Assembly: GCA_001599815.1 (NCBI GenBank)
Contig: BCIA01000005.1
Span: 1,777,088 to 1,841,087, forward strand
From: Furcasterigmium furcatum
Lineage: Eukaryota > Ascomycota > Sordariomycetes > Glomerellales > Plectosphaerellaceae
Reading direction: 5' to 3'
DNA length: 64,000 nucleotides
Part shown: positions 24,146 through 35,047 of the stretch, one piece after another
How positions within the stretch are numbered: position 1 is the stretch's first letter
Layout: each line of letters starts with the position of its first letter
The notes under the pieces: generated by a model
Databases searched by the model: none
The model's input: only the letters and a program-made list of their open reading frames with translations
What the model was told of the DNA's origin: nothing
Translations under genes and position numbers: made by a program

Positions 24146-26794
24146 TCATCTCCTTCCCTTCTTGGTGGGGGGCGGGCTGCGCGATGCAGACACGCTGCTG
24201 TACCGCCTCTTGACGGGCGGGTGTCGCCTATCATCCTCTGGGTCGGCGGACGGGTCGCGCTTCGTAGGGGGCGGGCTCCTGGAGCGGGAGTCGTAACTGT
24301 CCCTCCTCGCGTTGCGTGCACCCCTGGGCGGCGGGGTCGGGGATCGGCTGTCGGGGGCAGCACGACCGCGGCGAGCGGGAGGTGGCGAGCGGCTGGGCGA
24401 TCGGGAATCGTAGGATGCGCTCCGGTCCCTGCTGTCGTAGCGAGCTCGCTTGCGCGGGGCGTTGCTGATCGAGGAGCTGTTCCTCCTACGGCGGGGAGGA
24501 GGAGAGGCCGACGCGTTGCGGGGAGTCGGGCTGCGGCCTCGAGATGCAGCGGTCGCAGGGGCCCTGCGAGGTGGGGGGCTGGCCGAGTAGGAAGCATCCC
24601 GGGCTGCTCGCCGGGGAGGAGGGGAGCGGGATCGGCTGACAGACGAGCTGTTGCGCCTCCTTCGCGGGGGCGGGGAGTCGCTCAGGCTGCGGTCGCGAGG
24701 CGCACCTCGAGCAGGAGGGGGGGATCGAGAATCGCTGGAGTACCTGCGCCGTCTGGGCGGAGGGCTGGCAGATTCAGAGGCATCTCGCCTGCCTCGGCGC
24801 GGGGGCGGAGTGTATGAGCGAGAGCGCGAGCGCGAGCGGGACCTGCTGGAGTAGGAACCTCGATCGATGGCGCGACGGGGAGGGGTCCGGGACCTCGAGC
24901 GGGAGTAGGATGATCCCGTGTACGACGAGTAGCTCGACACGGAGTCGGAGTCGGAGTCATCAGCGGCCGGCGCAGGCAGCGCAGGCTTGGGCATGTTCTT
25001 GAGGAACTCGCGAGAATCCTCCGTGATGGCACCCATTCCAATGCTAGTGAAATAGTTGATAGAGAAACGGATGTTGCGTGCATTGTCCCGGGGGAAGATG
25101 CCAGCCAGGCTGGGTTGGAGCATCTCGTCCTTCAGGTGGGCCTTGAGCTTGGGCATGCCCAGCTCTTCGCCGAGATGGGAGAAGAGGATCTTGATGAAGA
25201 TACGGCTCGAGCTCGTAGTCTCCTCTTCATTAAGATGGATGGCTGAAAGGACGTGCCAGCCGATGGCATCGCTGGCGAGCAGGCTGGCAAAGAACATGGC
25301 AATGTTGCGCAGTCTGTTTGTCTCGTATCGATGGATCTTGTTGTAGTAGTCGATGAATGAGTCCTCAAAGAGACCCGTCCAGAGCCTGTTCAGCTTGGCG
25401 AAGCGTTCGCCGATGAGGCCGTGGAATTTGGTGAAGTTCTTCTCCTGAGAGCAGATCTCGACAATCATGGACGGCAGCTCTGGCTCCTTGCCTACCGGGA
25501 GCTGGACGCGCAGAAGCTTGTGCACTGCTTCTTCGGGGTCGATGGACGACATGATGGTGAGGTAGATGGTGCGGCGCAGGTTGACGAGGTCGGTGTTGGA
25601 CTGGTCCTTGATCTCCGTGGCCTTTTGCTCCTCATCCTCCTCCTCCTCGGAGCTCTCATCCTCATCTTCGTCATCGTCGTCGTAGTCGCTACCTTCGCCG
25701 AGGATCTCCGCCTTGAGTCTCTTGTATGCTTCCTCGTGCTCTTCCCAATCGGGGTCGTACTTGAAGATGTTGAGGCCGTCTTGGACGTCGATCTCGCCAT
25801 CGATGTCGACCTGGTGCGTGATTTGATCCTCCTCCTCGACCAGGTCCAGCTCGTCCTTGATGGGAGGGTTGTCTTTGAAGCTGTCCTTGCGCACCTGGAA
25901 GAGAACCTCGATCATGTACTGCACACGCTTGTCGATGTCTGCCTCGTGAAGAACGTTTCGCAGCTGATCCCACACGGCCATGGCGATGGCAGGCTGCATC
26001 TGGTTCAGGTGTTGTCCGACTTCGCGCATGAAGTTGACGGCGATCTCGACACTTTCGTCGGTCGGCTTGTGCAGGAGCAGCAGCAGCATCTGGCCGGCCA
26101 GCATTTCGTGGGCGACCTGCTGATTGACAAGGTGGGCGAGGAAGGTGGTGCTCGAGACGCACACGGCCTTGTCGCCGCGCTTGAAACCCTTGCGGAAGGA
26201 AATGATGAGGCGCTTGACGAGGAGTTCGCCGACCGCGGGGAGTTTCGTGTTGACGATCGCGGCCATGGCGGCGAAGACGGGCGTGAAGGGCAAACTGGCA
26301 GCTTGTGCCTTCATGATGCTGCGACAGAAGAGACCGCGACCCTTGATGAGGTTTTCGCCGAAGAGCTCGGGGACGATGTGCTTGATATTGGAGTAATTGA
26401 CCTTGTTGATGAGACCGTTGATGGACTTCTTGAGGGCCTCCCACATGAGTCGCTGGTATTCCTTGCTGGACTTGTCGGTGATCTGGCTCTGGAGAGCGCG
26501 CAAACGGGCGGGTGGGATGTAGGTTCCTCCGGATCGCATTGTCAGGAGCTTCTCGTACTCTGCCTTGGCGATGGCCTGCTTCTCCTCTTCGGTCTTGACC
26601 GGGGGAGGGGTTCGCTCGCGGGGGGGAGGGCGGTATTTGTCGCCGCCATCGCGGGGGCGGCGGTGGTCGCGGTTCTGGCGGTCGTTCTGGCGGTCGTCAC
26701 GTTCTCGGTCTCGTCCGCGTCGAGGGGATCGCGGTGCCCGTTCGGGGGAACCATCTCCCGCAGGAAGGGGAGATTCAACCTCCGCGGAAGCCAT
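24146..26794 (-). CDS. cwc22: Pre-mRNA-splicing factor CWC22
   Basis: Spliceosome component; in animals CWC22 recruits eIF4A3 to the exon junction complex, and in yeast it is needed for the first splicing step. It is a single exon of 882 residues from the ATG at 26,794 (MASAEVESPL). The N-terminal 115 residues are charged and low complexity. An MIF4G domain spans about 118-305 (KKSINGLINKVNYSN, then FGENLIKGRGLFCRSI), and an acidic linker with EDEDESSEEEEDEE follows at about 370-390. An MA3 domain covers about 405-525 (LRRTIYLTIMSSIDPEEA). Residues from about 620 to the end form a long Arg-Ser/Pro-rich tail with repeated SASPPPRR-like units, typical of SR-type splicing proteins. An in-frame upstream ATG at 27,043 would add 83 residues of unconvincing composition, so I prefer 26,794. 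Confidence 0.95.
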   Translation of the reverse strand: MASAEVESPLPAGDGSPERAPRSPRRGRDRERDDRQNDRQNRDHRRPRDGGDKYRPPPRERTPPPVKTEEEKQAIAKAEYEKLLTMRSGGTYIPPARLRALQSQITDKSSKEYQRLMWEALKKSINGLINKVNYSNIKHIVPELFGENLIKGRGLFCRSIMKAQAASLPFTPVFAAMAAIVNTKLPAVGELLVKRLIISFRKGFKRGDKAVCVSSTTFLAHLVNQQVAHEMLAGQMLLLLLHKPTDESVEIAVNFMREVGQHLNQMQPAIAMAVWDQLRNVLHEADIDKRVQYMIEVLFQVRKDSFKDNPPIKDELDLVEEEDQITHQVDIDGEIDVQDGLNIFKYDPDWEEHEEAYKRLKAEILGEGSDYDDDDEDEDESSEEEEDEEQKATEIKDQSNTDLVNLRRTIYLTIMSSIDPEEAVHKLLRVQLPVGKEPELPSMIVEICSQEKNFTKFHGLIGERFAKLNRLWTGLFEDSFIDYYNKIHRYETNRLRNIAMFFASLLASDAIGWHVLSAIHLNEEETTSSSRIFIKILFSHLGEELGMPKLKAHLKDEMLQPSLAGIFPRDNARNIRFSINYFTSIGMGAITEDSREFLKNMPKPALPAPAADDSDSDSVSSYSSYTGSSYSRSRSRTPPRRAIDRGSYSSRSRSRSRSRSYTPPPRRGRRDASESASPPPRRRRYSSDSRSPPPARGAPRDRSLSDSPPPRRRRNSSSVSRSRSPPPRRAARDASYSASPPPRRAPATAASRGRSPTPRNASASPPPRRRRNSSSISNAPRKRARYDSRDRSASYDSRSPSRSPPPARRGRAAPDSRSPTPPPRGARNARRDSYDSRSRSPPPTKRDPSADPEDDRRHPPVKRRYSSVSASRSPPPTKKGRR

Positions 26795-28389
26795 GGCGCC
26801 TGTTGTCGCGATGATTCGCGCCTGCTGACTGCTGGCGAGAGATGGTTGTGGCGGGCTACAACGGCGACAACCGGGTGAGGTTGGTGGTCGTGTGTAAGGA
26901 TGGACGAGGACGAGGCAGCGAGGCAGAGGCAGCCTTGTATTCACTTGGGCAAGCTCGAACTTTTTCGACTGCCAGCTGCGGGTAGGTGGGTCCTGGCGGG
27001 GCCGTCGCCATGAATGTGGCTGGGAGTCGGGGCTGAGAAACATCGCTGACTAAGCGTCCGGGCAACGTGGGATCCATCGACTTGTGGTTCTGGTGTTGCT
27101 CTGTTTGGTCTTCCTCTGCTTCGTCCTCTTCACTCAAGGAACCGCGCGTAAGTTGAGTCAACCTGAGTTCTCATACAACCAGAGAAGGTTCATCCAGCCA
27201 ACAGATGGCAGACTGCCAGATGACCCCAAGCCAAGAGCTGGTGCTGCTTTGCCCAGTCGAACTCAGAGGCCATACCGGATGTTCTTCGCCCCAGGATGCT
27301 GTGGGATGACTTGCCTCCCTGGACCTGTGCGGTGGCTTTTGGTGGCGTGGCGCCATGAGTGCCAATTTTGCACCGATGCCTCCTGTTTGGGACATACTCT
27401 CGGAGTATCCATGGAGCTTGCTGTTTTTGGTTGGCATGTCGGAGTTGTGCTGTGCTCTGTGGCCACTTGGTTCTGCGGGCCGCTGCACTCAGGGGATGCT
27501 GGACTTCTTGGTTAGCTGAGAGCCCATACTCGTCGTTCATTTACCGCACTGGAGCTTCTCGGATGAAACAAAACGTCAACTTGACGAAGAAGGAAAGGCT
27601 TCGATTGGAACAAAGCCATGATAAGTCGCCTCAGGGCCAGTCGCCCGTGGTACTCCCAGAAAGCCTGAGTTGTCGAAGAGCTCTACGTAATTTTGAAAGT
27701 CTGGTTTGCTAAACTTTTGTTCAAGTTGCGAAGCGCGCTCACAAAGTCTGTCATCCGAACTTCGCCGTCGGCCAACAGCGGGTGATTCACCGCGGCCTTT
27801 CCGAAGGACGCGTTCCATTGTTGAATCACTAAATAGGCAATCTACAATGACGGAAGCTCTCTATCGTCTGCTCGGACTAATGTCCTCGGTCTTTATCTGC
27901 CGGAGAAATACCCTCTTCGTCGCTCAGAACTGAGAGTTCGGACAAGTTCAAAACTCCGGAAACCCCCTCACTCAACTTTTGAACCGGAGCTTCTGGTTCC
28001 GCTTTACTCTATGAACAACAGGAACATATCACCCATACGAATGTAGTATCCAGCGCAGGCGCCATCTTTCGGGATCTATCCGACCTCCCCTGAGTGGTGC
28101 GGTTCTCAGCCAATTGCATGATGATCTACCCCTAATCGCCTTGTATGCAACCTGCCCCGGAATCGCCATCGCCGGACGACTCCAACGGGAAAATACTCCG
28201 AAGTCCGAATGCCAGGAACAGACCTCAACTCGCCATCGATTGCTACCTACTTGAACATTCAGCCTAACATTCGGCATTCTTCAATTGAGGTATAAAAGGT
28301 CCCCCAACCTACCCGGAGAAACAAACACATGGCCCCTGGTGAGTAGATCTCATCGGCACCACCGCGTATCCGCCCGCCCCCGGCTGACC
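26795..28389. other. Divergent intergenic region between CWC22 and the GH43 gene
   Basis: About 1.6 kb holds the CWC22 leader and the GH43 promoter. A minus-strand stretch near 27,545-27,840 gives protein-like peptides in two different frames (for example FQNYVELFDNSGF), possibly a relic, but no intact gene. Many CGG/CCG triplets and a GGAC-TAAT-GTCC inverted repeat (27,874-27,885) lie upstream of the GH43 TATA box. Confidence 0.45.
28291..28298 (+). promoter_or_regulatory. TATA box of the GH43 gene
   Basis: TATAAAAG lies 99 bases upstream of the ATG at 28,390, a normal position for an inducible fungal secreted-enzyme gene. Confidence 0.6.
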
Positions 28390-30139
28390 ATGAAGTTTCT
28401 CCAGCTTCTCGCCAGCGCCCTGCTCGGCAGTGCTGCCGTGGCATCTGCCGCCAAGATCAAGAAGCGCTGCGAAGAGGAGCCGACAGAGGGCACCTTCACC
28501 AACCCCATCATCTACTCCGACTTCCCTGACAACGATGTCTTCCGCGGCCCCGATGGAGCGTACTACTTCTCAGCCTCCAACTTCCACTACTCCCCAGGCG
28601 CGCCCATCCTCCGCTCCACGGACCTCGTCAACTGGGACCTCATCGGTCACTCCATCCCCCGCCTGACCTTCGGCGATGGCTACGACCTCCCCACGGACGG
28701 CCCCGAGCATGCCTACCGTGGCGGCACCTGGGCCTCCACCATGAGGTACCGCGAGAGCAACGGCCTCTGGTACTGGGTCGGCTGCACCAACTTCTGGGTC
28801 TCCTGGGTCTTTACGGCCCCGGAACCCACAGGGCCGTGGCACAACAATGGCGCAGTGGCCTGGAACGGTACATGCTAGTAGGTGATCCCGAAGTTCATCT
28901 ACTCGTATTTTTGGGAGCTTTGCGACATGTCTCTGCTCTCCAGGCATGATGAGCAGCTCTCAACACCTCCATAATGGGCAATTACTAACTCCGGTGGCCG
29001 ATAGCTATGACAACGGATTGCTAATCGACGACGACGACACCCTGTACGTTGTCTTCGGCTCCAACGACGTCCGCCTGGCCCAGATGGACGAGACCGGGAC
29101 CCAGCAGGTCCGCATGCAGAGCATCCTGAACCGGGACGATGTCGGGGCCGACGGCCTCGAGGGCAACAGGATGTACAAGATCAACGGCCTGTACTACATC
29201 CTCAACGACCGCCCCGGCGGCACCACGTACATCTGGAAGTCCGAGAGCCCCTGGGGCCCCTACGAGTCCAAGATCCTCGTCGAGGACGTCACCCCCCCGC
29301 TCGCCGGCGGCAACTCTCCCCACCAGGGCAGCCTCATCGAGACCCCCGAAGGGGACTGGTACTACATGTCCTTCACCTGGGCGTACCCCGCCGGCCGCCT
29401 GCCCGTCCTGGCCCCGATCACCTGGGGCGACGACGGCTTCCCCGTCTTCGTGACGGGCGCCAACGGCGGCTGGGGCGCGCGGTATCCCCTCCCGTTCCCC
29501 AACGCCACCGCGACCCCGAAGAACTGGGACCGCACCGACACGTTCGAGGGCACGACGCTGCACCCCTCGTGGGAGTGGAACCACAACCCGCACGTGGCCA
29601 GCTACGAGGTCAACGACGGCCTGACGCTGCGCACCGCCACTGTCACGGAGAACATCTTCCGCGCGAGGAACACCATCACCCACCGCACGCACGGCGAGTA
29701 CCCCGTCGGCACCGTCGAGCTCGACATCTCCAACATGGCGTCCGGCGACCGCGCCGGCCTGGCCGCCTTCCGCGACCAGGTGGGCTACCTCGGCATCCAC
29801 CGCGAAGGAAACGCGTACACCCTCGCCTCGGTGCAGGGCGCGATCATCAACGAGTGGGACGGCACGACGGAGAGCGTGGGCGAGGTCGTCGCCTCCCGGG
29901 CCCTGCCGTCCGGGACCACCAAGATCTGGCTGCGCGTGGCGATGGACACGCGCCCCACGGGCGCCAGGACCGCGGAATTCTCGTACAGCCTGGACGGGGA
30001 GACGTTCGAGGAGTTCGGCCCGACGTATCAGCTGTACGGCGGGTGGGCGTTCTTCATCGCCTACCGCTTCGGCATCTTCAACTTTGCCACAGAGGCGCTC
30101 GGCGGCTCGATCCTGGTCGAGTCTTTCACTGCCGAGTGA
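28390..30139 (+). CDS. Secreted GH43 glycosidase (beta-xylosidase / arabinofuranosidase type)
   Basis: Glycoside hydrolase of family 43, acting on xylan or arabinan side chains. The two exons, 28,390-28,877 and 29,005-30,139, are separated by a 127-nt intron with GTAGGT donor, TACTAAC branch site and GATAG acceptor. The spliced protein is 540 residues. The join restores the family motif CYYDNGLLIDDDD. Residues 1-20 are a signal peptide, followed by KIKKR, a likely Kex2 site. The five-bladed propeller has the probable catalytic base Asp47 in FPDNDVF, the pKa-setting Asp165 in YYDNG and the general acid Glu215 in GLEGNRMYK. From about residue 330 a C-terminal beta-sandwich (starting near DTFEGTTLHPSWEW) matches the xylosidase C-terminal domain of many GH43 enzymes. 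Exact substrate cannot be read from sequence. Confidence 0.93.
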
Positions 30140-30537
30140 TCTGCCCGTCTCTTCTTCGTGTGAGAGGGAAACCTCGTTAGTTCGAAGGCCTAAACTCCAC
30201 AACTAGCACCTAGGAATAGAATATGTGTTGTGAGCCAGATGATGTTCAGTGAAGAGTGACGAAATACCCCTGAGTACCCCCGCTTAGTCATCCATCCCTT
30301 GGACGGTCTCCCAGCGGGGACTCGCCCCAATTTAGCTCCACCCCTGAAAGATCGCAAAGGTCACGACTCCAAACCGCCAAACTCGACGACTTCCCATCCC
30401 GTCCCTTTTCTCGCATCCCACCTCCCACCTCTCACCACACCACGAACCCCACCGCCCCTGCGCACTGCAGTACCGTTCCCGACTCTCCTTGACCACAGCC
30501 AAACACGCTCGTTCACGTCCGCAACAGTCTCTCGACA

Positions 30538-31083
30538 ATGGTACGCGTCCCATCCTACATCCACCCCGAGCCAGAAAGGCCACATGCGCTTCCTCGGGAG
30601 CACACCAGGCCCAGAGCTCCCTTGCTCGCCACCTCCCTCCACAAACCCTCGTCAACCCCCCTCGGGAGAACTAGAGTCTAACTCGTCTGCATCCATCTCA
30701 GCTCGACAAAATCGTCGGCCTCGCCATGCTCGTGGCCGCCTCCGTCATATTCACCTACTACACGATCTGGACCCTTCTCATCGTACGTGTCCCCTCGCAC
30801 GCGCGCACGCGGCACCATGACCCGAAACACACCCCGCGAACAAACAGACCCTTTCTCCACGTCGCAGACTCCCCAACTAACACCCCCCGTCCAGCCCTTC
30901 GTCGACGACGACCACCTGCTCCAGAGCCTCTTCCCGCCCCGCGTCTGGGCCATCCGCATCCCCGTCATTCTTATCCTCGTCGGGTCCGCCGTTGTCGGCT
31001 CCTTCCTCGCCATGGTCATGATTCGGAGCAACAGGAAGAAGTCCGCCAAGGCCAAGGCCGCCGTGGCGAAGAAGAAGAACTAA
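30538..31083 (+). CDS. DPM2: DPM2, dolichol-phosphate-mannose synthase regulatory subunit
   Basis: Small ER-membrane protein that stabilises dolichol-phosphate-mannose synthase, which supplies mannose for N-glycans, O-mannosylation and GPI anchors. It has three exons: 30,538-30,540 (only the start codon), 30,702-30,782 and 30,895-31,083. The introns are 161 nt (GTACGC...TCAG) and 112 nt (GTACGT...CCAG, with CAACTAAC branch). The protein is 90 residues: MLDKIVGLAMLVAASV, a first membrane segment continuing to YYTIWTLLI, then PFVDDDHLLQ and a second membrane segment (about 53-74). The basic tail ends in KKKN. The MLDK.VGLAML and YTIWTL..PF(V/I)D patterns are characteristic of DPM2, and the length is normal for the family. 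It ends 449 bases from the convergent BCAS3-like gene. Confidence 0.92.
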
Positions 31084-31532
31084 GCAACCAATAATCCCGA
31101 GGGAAATGTACAGGGGATCATGGCGGGACACGAATACAACGGTGCTACATGCAAGCGCATCTATCTTACCGCGCATCCCACACCCCATCACGTCAGATCG
31201 AGAAGAAGGATCGCAGTGATGGGTATCTAATGGTTATTGTATTTCAGCGGGCGGCCTACGGGCCATGCCTCGCTGCTTCGCGGCGCCGCGGGGCGCGTCG
31301 CGGAAACTACCCTAGTAGCAATACTCGCAGAGTGTCAAGCCAGACCCGAGCCCAGACCAATCCACAAAAGAGCGAGTTGCTGAAGTCCCTGATCCCCCAC
31401 ACATCCAACCAGACTGCGTGCCCTTCGTCCAGCAATCACTGCAAAAAGTGAGCGGAGAATGGAAGTGTGACCGAATGCCGATGCGACCGTGTCCCCAACG
31501 CCAACTGAATGAACTCCCGTGATGCGCGACCC
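31084..31532. other. Convergent intergenic region, DPM2 / BCAS3-like
   Basis: 449 bases carry both 3' flanks. No gene or structured element is seen. Confidence 0.5.
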
Positions 31533-34500
31533 TCAAACCCTCTGGTCCGCGAAATCGAGAATCTCGCAGTCGTCCTCGAAGAATCCGTCGTCCTCCTCCG
31601 CCCGCCTTCCGCGTCGCCTCCTCGTCGTCACCACAATCTCGTCAGGCTTGTCGCCCGCGTGCATGACCCTCTCCATTGATGAGGTGGGGAGGGCTCGCGG
31701 GTCGTCCGAGGTGTTGAAGTCCTCGTCCGGCAGGACAACGTGTCCGAGGTCGAGCTTGACAGCGTCGAGTTTCTGGCCAAAAGTCCACGGCTTGAATGGA
31801 TAAGCGTGGTAGCTCGAAGATGTCTCCGCACCCTGCGTTTGCACTTTCTGCTGCTGCTGCTGCTGCTGCTGCTTCTTCTTCTTGCCAACAGGCCGCTCGT
31901 CAATCGACGTGTCCGCCATCATGTCAGCGATGGCAGATACATCGGCGGCTGGCGCAGCCGCACCGTACTCGAACAGGCCAACACGCCTGTCCGTGTGGAA
32001 CGGTTGATAGGGAGCACTGGATTCTATCTCAGCCTGTGGGATGGATGCTTCGGCGCTGAGGTCAGACTGGGGCATCTTGCCACGCGGGTCCAGCGTCAGG
32101 GTGTTGCCCGCATCCAAGTCCTGGTCCGCCATGTCTGGATACTCATCATTTTCGATGAAGTGCCTGACAGCAGGTGGGAGGGTGTCACCAGGCAGCAGAG
32201 GAAGCTTGAAGTCTTTGTAGAGGCCACCTCGCTGGGCCCTGTGCTTCTCGGACGCGGCAGGTCGTCTCGTCTTCGAAGGGAACGTCCGGACCAGCCCGTC
32301 ACCCAGCACGTACAGCGTGTGGTACCTCTTACCAGTGAGCCACATGACGCACGATGCCGAGGGCAGAAGCGAGCTGGGAGGAAGGGACACGCGGTTGTCC
32401 GCCGTGTGGCGCAGCTGGTTGATGGCCGTGCCTGTCTTCCCGAGCGAGTGACTAATGCTCGCGGCAATGGCACGCCCACCCTGGCTGGCGTTCTCAACGA
32501 AGTTGGCCCCGTTCGAAGGAGACAGACTGGCGCTGCCTCTGCGAGGGCGAGAGATCAGGGGCCGGGCTGCTTGGAAGGCTGCTCCAACCGCACTCGAGGC
32601 GATCGAGACAGCCGAGCTGGGCGTCTCGGAAGCAGGCGCTCCGTTGGGCTCCGTCGCCCTCCTACGGCGCGGCGGGGGCCACGTGAAAGCGATCTCGGGC
32701 ATGTCGAGTAGATGCACAGTGCCCCTCTCCGTGATCATGGCGAGGCGCTCGCCATTGGGCCTCGCCCAGGCCACGTCCACGATCCGTGCAACCGTCATTC
32801 TGGAGAAGTGAGCGACTTGCCGTACTCTTGGGCCCAGTGCGGTGGTGGCATTTGACACCTGGAGAGGGGAAGACTTGGTGTACTGAACACGCATCAGGTC
32901 CCACACCATCTGCACGTCGCCCTTGCTGCTCGCTGTGAACAGGGATAGGCCCGATGGTGAGAATGAGAGAAAGCTGCAGCCAAGGGGCGCTGGAAATGTG
33001 CTGATGGGATGGATTGAAGCCGAGGCTCCGATGGTGCTCAGGTCGATGATGGAGACCAGACCGGGCTCCTTGCTTGCAACAGCGTGGCCAGGGGTGCCGT
33101 GTGTGGGGGGGAACTGAGGTCCGTCCTGACGAGGAGGGTACGAGCCCGCCCACTGCTGGGCTGCCGGCAGCTGCGGTGAGCGTTGCGGCTGGGGGGCGTT
33201 CTTGTTCCAGTAGGCGTTCCAGGCTTGGAGGCCTTGCTGTCCCACCCATTTGGCACCAGAGATCAGCTCCTGCGTCGTCTCGCGCATGATCTTGTTCATC
33301 ATGCCCTCGGGAATGGGCAGATCCAGCGTCGAAGACACCGTGGGGAGAACGGGACCAGTCACAGATGACAGGCCTGGACCCTTGCCAATAACCGGGACGG
33401 GGACGTGTGCTCGAAGTGCGATTTGCGTCGAGGGAGTAGGCGGGCAGTGGGCAAGCCAGCGGCCACTTAGTGAAAAGATGGGTGTTTGAGGGCTGACTCG
33501 CGGGGTAGGTGCAGGTGACGGTCGTCCGGAGTCCTCAGAAACATCACCTCGAGGAGCCTGCTGAAGCGTTGTCCAGATTTTGCCTGCACAGCCGGCGTGG
33601 AGCTTGCCGTCATTAAAAGCGCCCTCCATCAGGCGGTACAGCCAAACCTCGCCAGTCGTACCGGAGGCCACGGCAATATGACCGTCGTCGGCCTTGATCT
33701 TGAATGCACCGGTAGGAGGAGGCGCCTTGAAAATGGGACTCGTGATAGATGTTGTCAAAGGCACCTTCGGAGCCTCCAGAAGCACATCGATAAGCGTGTT
33801 CGTTTTGAGGGAGTACAGCTCCACTGTCGTTTGGTAGTACTCGATGGTTGGCGACATCCGACCGGTGACCGGCTCCCTGTGGCTGCTATCAGGCCGAGGG
33901 CTGCCGGGGACTTCGAGATTGCCGTCCGATGCAACATCATTCACGCGCTGGATGGCGATTTCCGGCATCGCGCGTGGCAAGACCGGGCCGTGGAGCACGA
34001 CGGCGACCAGTGGGTACGCATCGGCCGAGGGTCCCGAGGAGATCCAGGGTAAGATCTTGGCCTCGAGAACGGCGCCGCGAAGCCCTTTCAGACCTGCGAC
34101 ACGGTCGACACCCCGCTTGGAGACGGCATGGACCTCAAGGCCCCCTTCATAGCCGGCGAGCACGACATTGTCAGAGCCTGGCAGCAGCTCTGTCTGGCCA
34201 GACGGGAGCGTGTCGAAACCGAAGTAGTAGCTGCCCTGGCCAGCCTTGACACCCGTGCCGGCGGTCACGTCGAAGTCGAGGTCAGGTGCACCATAGAAAT
34301 GCGGCTGAGGGTGATGGGGGAGAGGAGGATTCTGCATGCCGGAGCGAGCCTGCGAGAATGGGGACTGAACCGACGCGCGACGCATGGCGGCGGCAGCTGA
34401 CACTTGAGCATGGGTTTCGGGTGAGAAGTTGGTCTCTTGCTGGTAGCTCAGAGGTCGGCGGAAGCTGCTGGGAATGCTGTTGGGAGGTGAAGGAGAAGCT

Positions 34501-35047
34501 GCGAGCTGCGGGCTCGCCATATGCCGTTGCTGGCTTGCCCAGTTGTAGGGAAGCCGGGCGTGGTCCTCGTATGATGAGGGCTGAGTCGGAGGTGACTCGC
34601 CCATCAAGCTGATCAGATTGCCGGGCGAGCCAGCAAACACGTTCCGCGCCCACTCTTGATGTGTGCTCGCAGCGGTACTTGCGGTGGACAAAGCATCCAT
34701 GGGCGGAGAGCCGACGGGATGCCCATCATGAGTCGCAGACGGGACCACCGGCTGGATATTGGGAGACGCGACGGATGACGAGGAGGCAGACGGAGTGTTG
34801 AGGTTGTTCGAAGGGCTTCCGCTGCTTTGAGCGCTCTTAGCAATGGTCCAGGTGCCAGGTACGTCAGAACAGAGGGCTTACGAGAACTTTCCAGCGGCAA
34901 GCTTGCCTACGGCGGAGGCAACGCTGCCGCCATCTTTTGCGTGCTTCTTGTCCTTCTTGCCTAGATGTGGGAACCGCAAGTCAGCAGCCCGTTTCAAGTG
35001 CTTCCCCGGTTGGTGACTGGGGTTGTCTTCCAAAACATACTCGGCAT
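31533..35047 (-). CDS. BCAS3-like WD-repeat protein
   Basis: There are three exons: 35,047-35,041 (7 nt, ATGCCGA), 34,960-34,882 and 34,833-31,533. The introns are 80 nt (GTATGT...CTAG, CTGAC branch) and 48 nt (GTAAGC...AAGAG, CTGAC branch). The protein has 1,128 residues and starts MPSKKDKKHAKDGG. After a disordered N-terminus, the region from about 190 resembles the BCAS3 propeller. Its features are GYEGGLEVHAV, LRGAVLEAKILPW, a SGRWLAHCPP segment, GLVSIIDLSTIG, and RMTVARIVDVAWARPNGERLA followed by GTVHLLDM. BCAS3 in animals works with PHAF1 at autophagosome membranes; the fungal role is not established. A run of eight glutamines follows KKK near the C-terminus. Family assignment rests on motif order remembered from BCAS3, so it is good but not certain. 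Confidence 0.8.
31848..31871 (-). repeat. (CAG)8 trinucleotide run in the BCAS3-like gene
   Basis: Eight perfect CTG units on the plus strand encode eight consecutive glutamines on the coding strand, just after a run of lysines (cttcttctt). Such tracts vary in length between strains. Confidence 0.9.

Noticed and set aside
25421..26878. 485-codon frame antisense to CWC22
   Set aside because: It overlaps conserved MIF4G and MA3 coding sequence on the other strand and reflects codon bias.
26795..27043. In-frame upstream start adding 83 residues to CWC22
   Set aside because: The extension is low complexity, unlike CWC22 N-termini, and MASAEVES at 26,794 gives a normal start.
29021..30202. 393-codon frame antisense to the GH43 gene
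   Set aside because: It is a shadow of GC-rich third positions; the plus strand carries an intact glycosidase.
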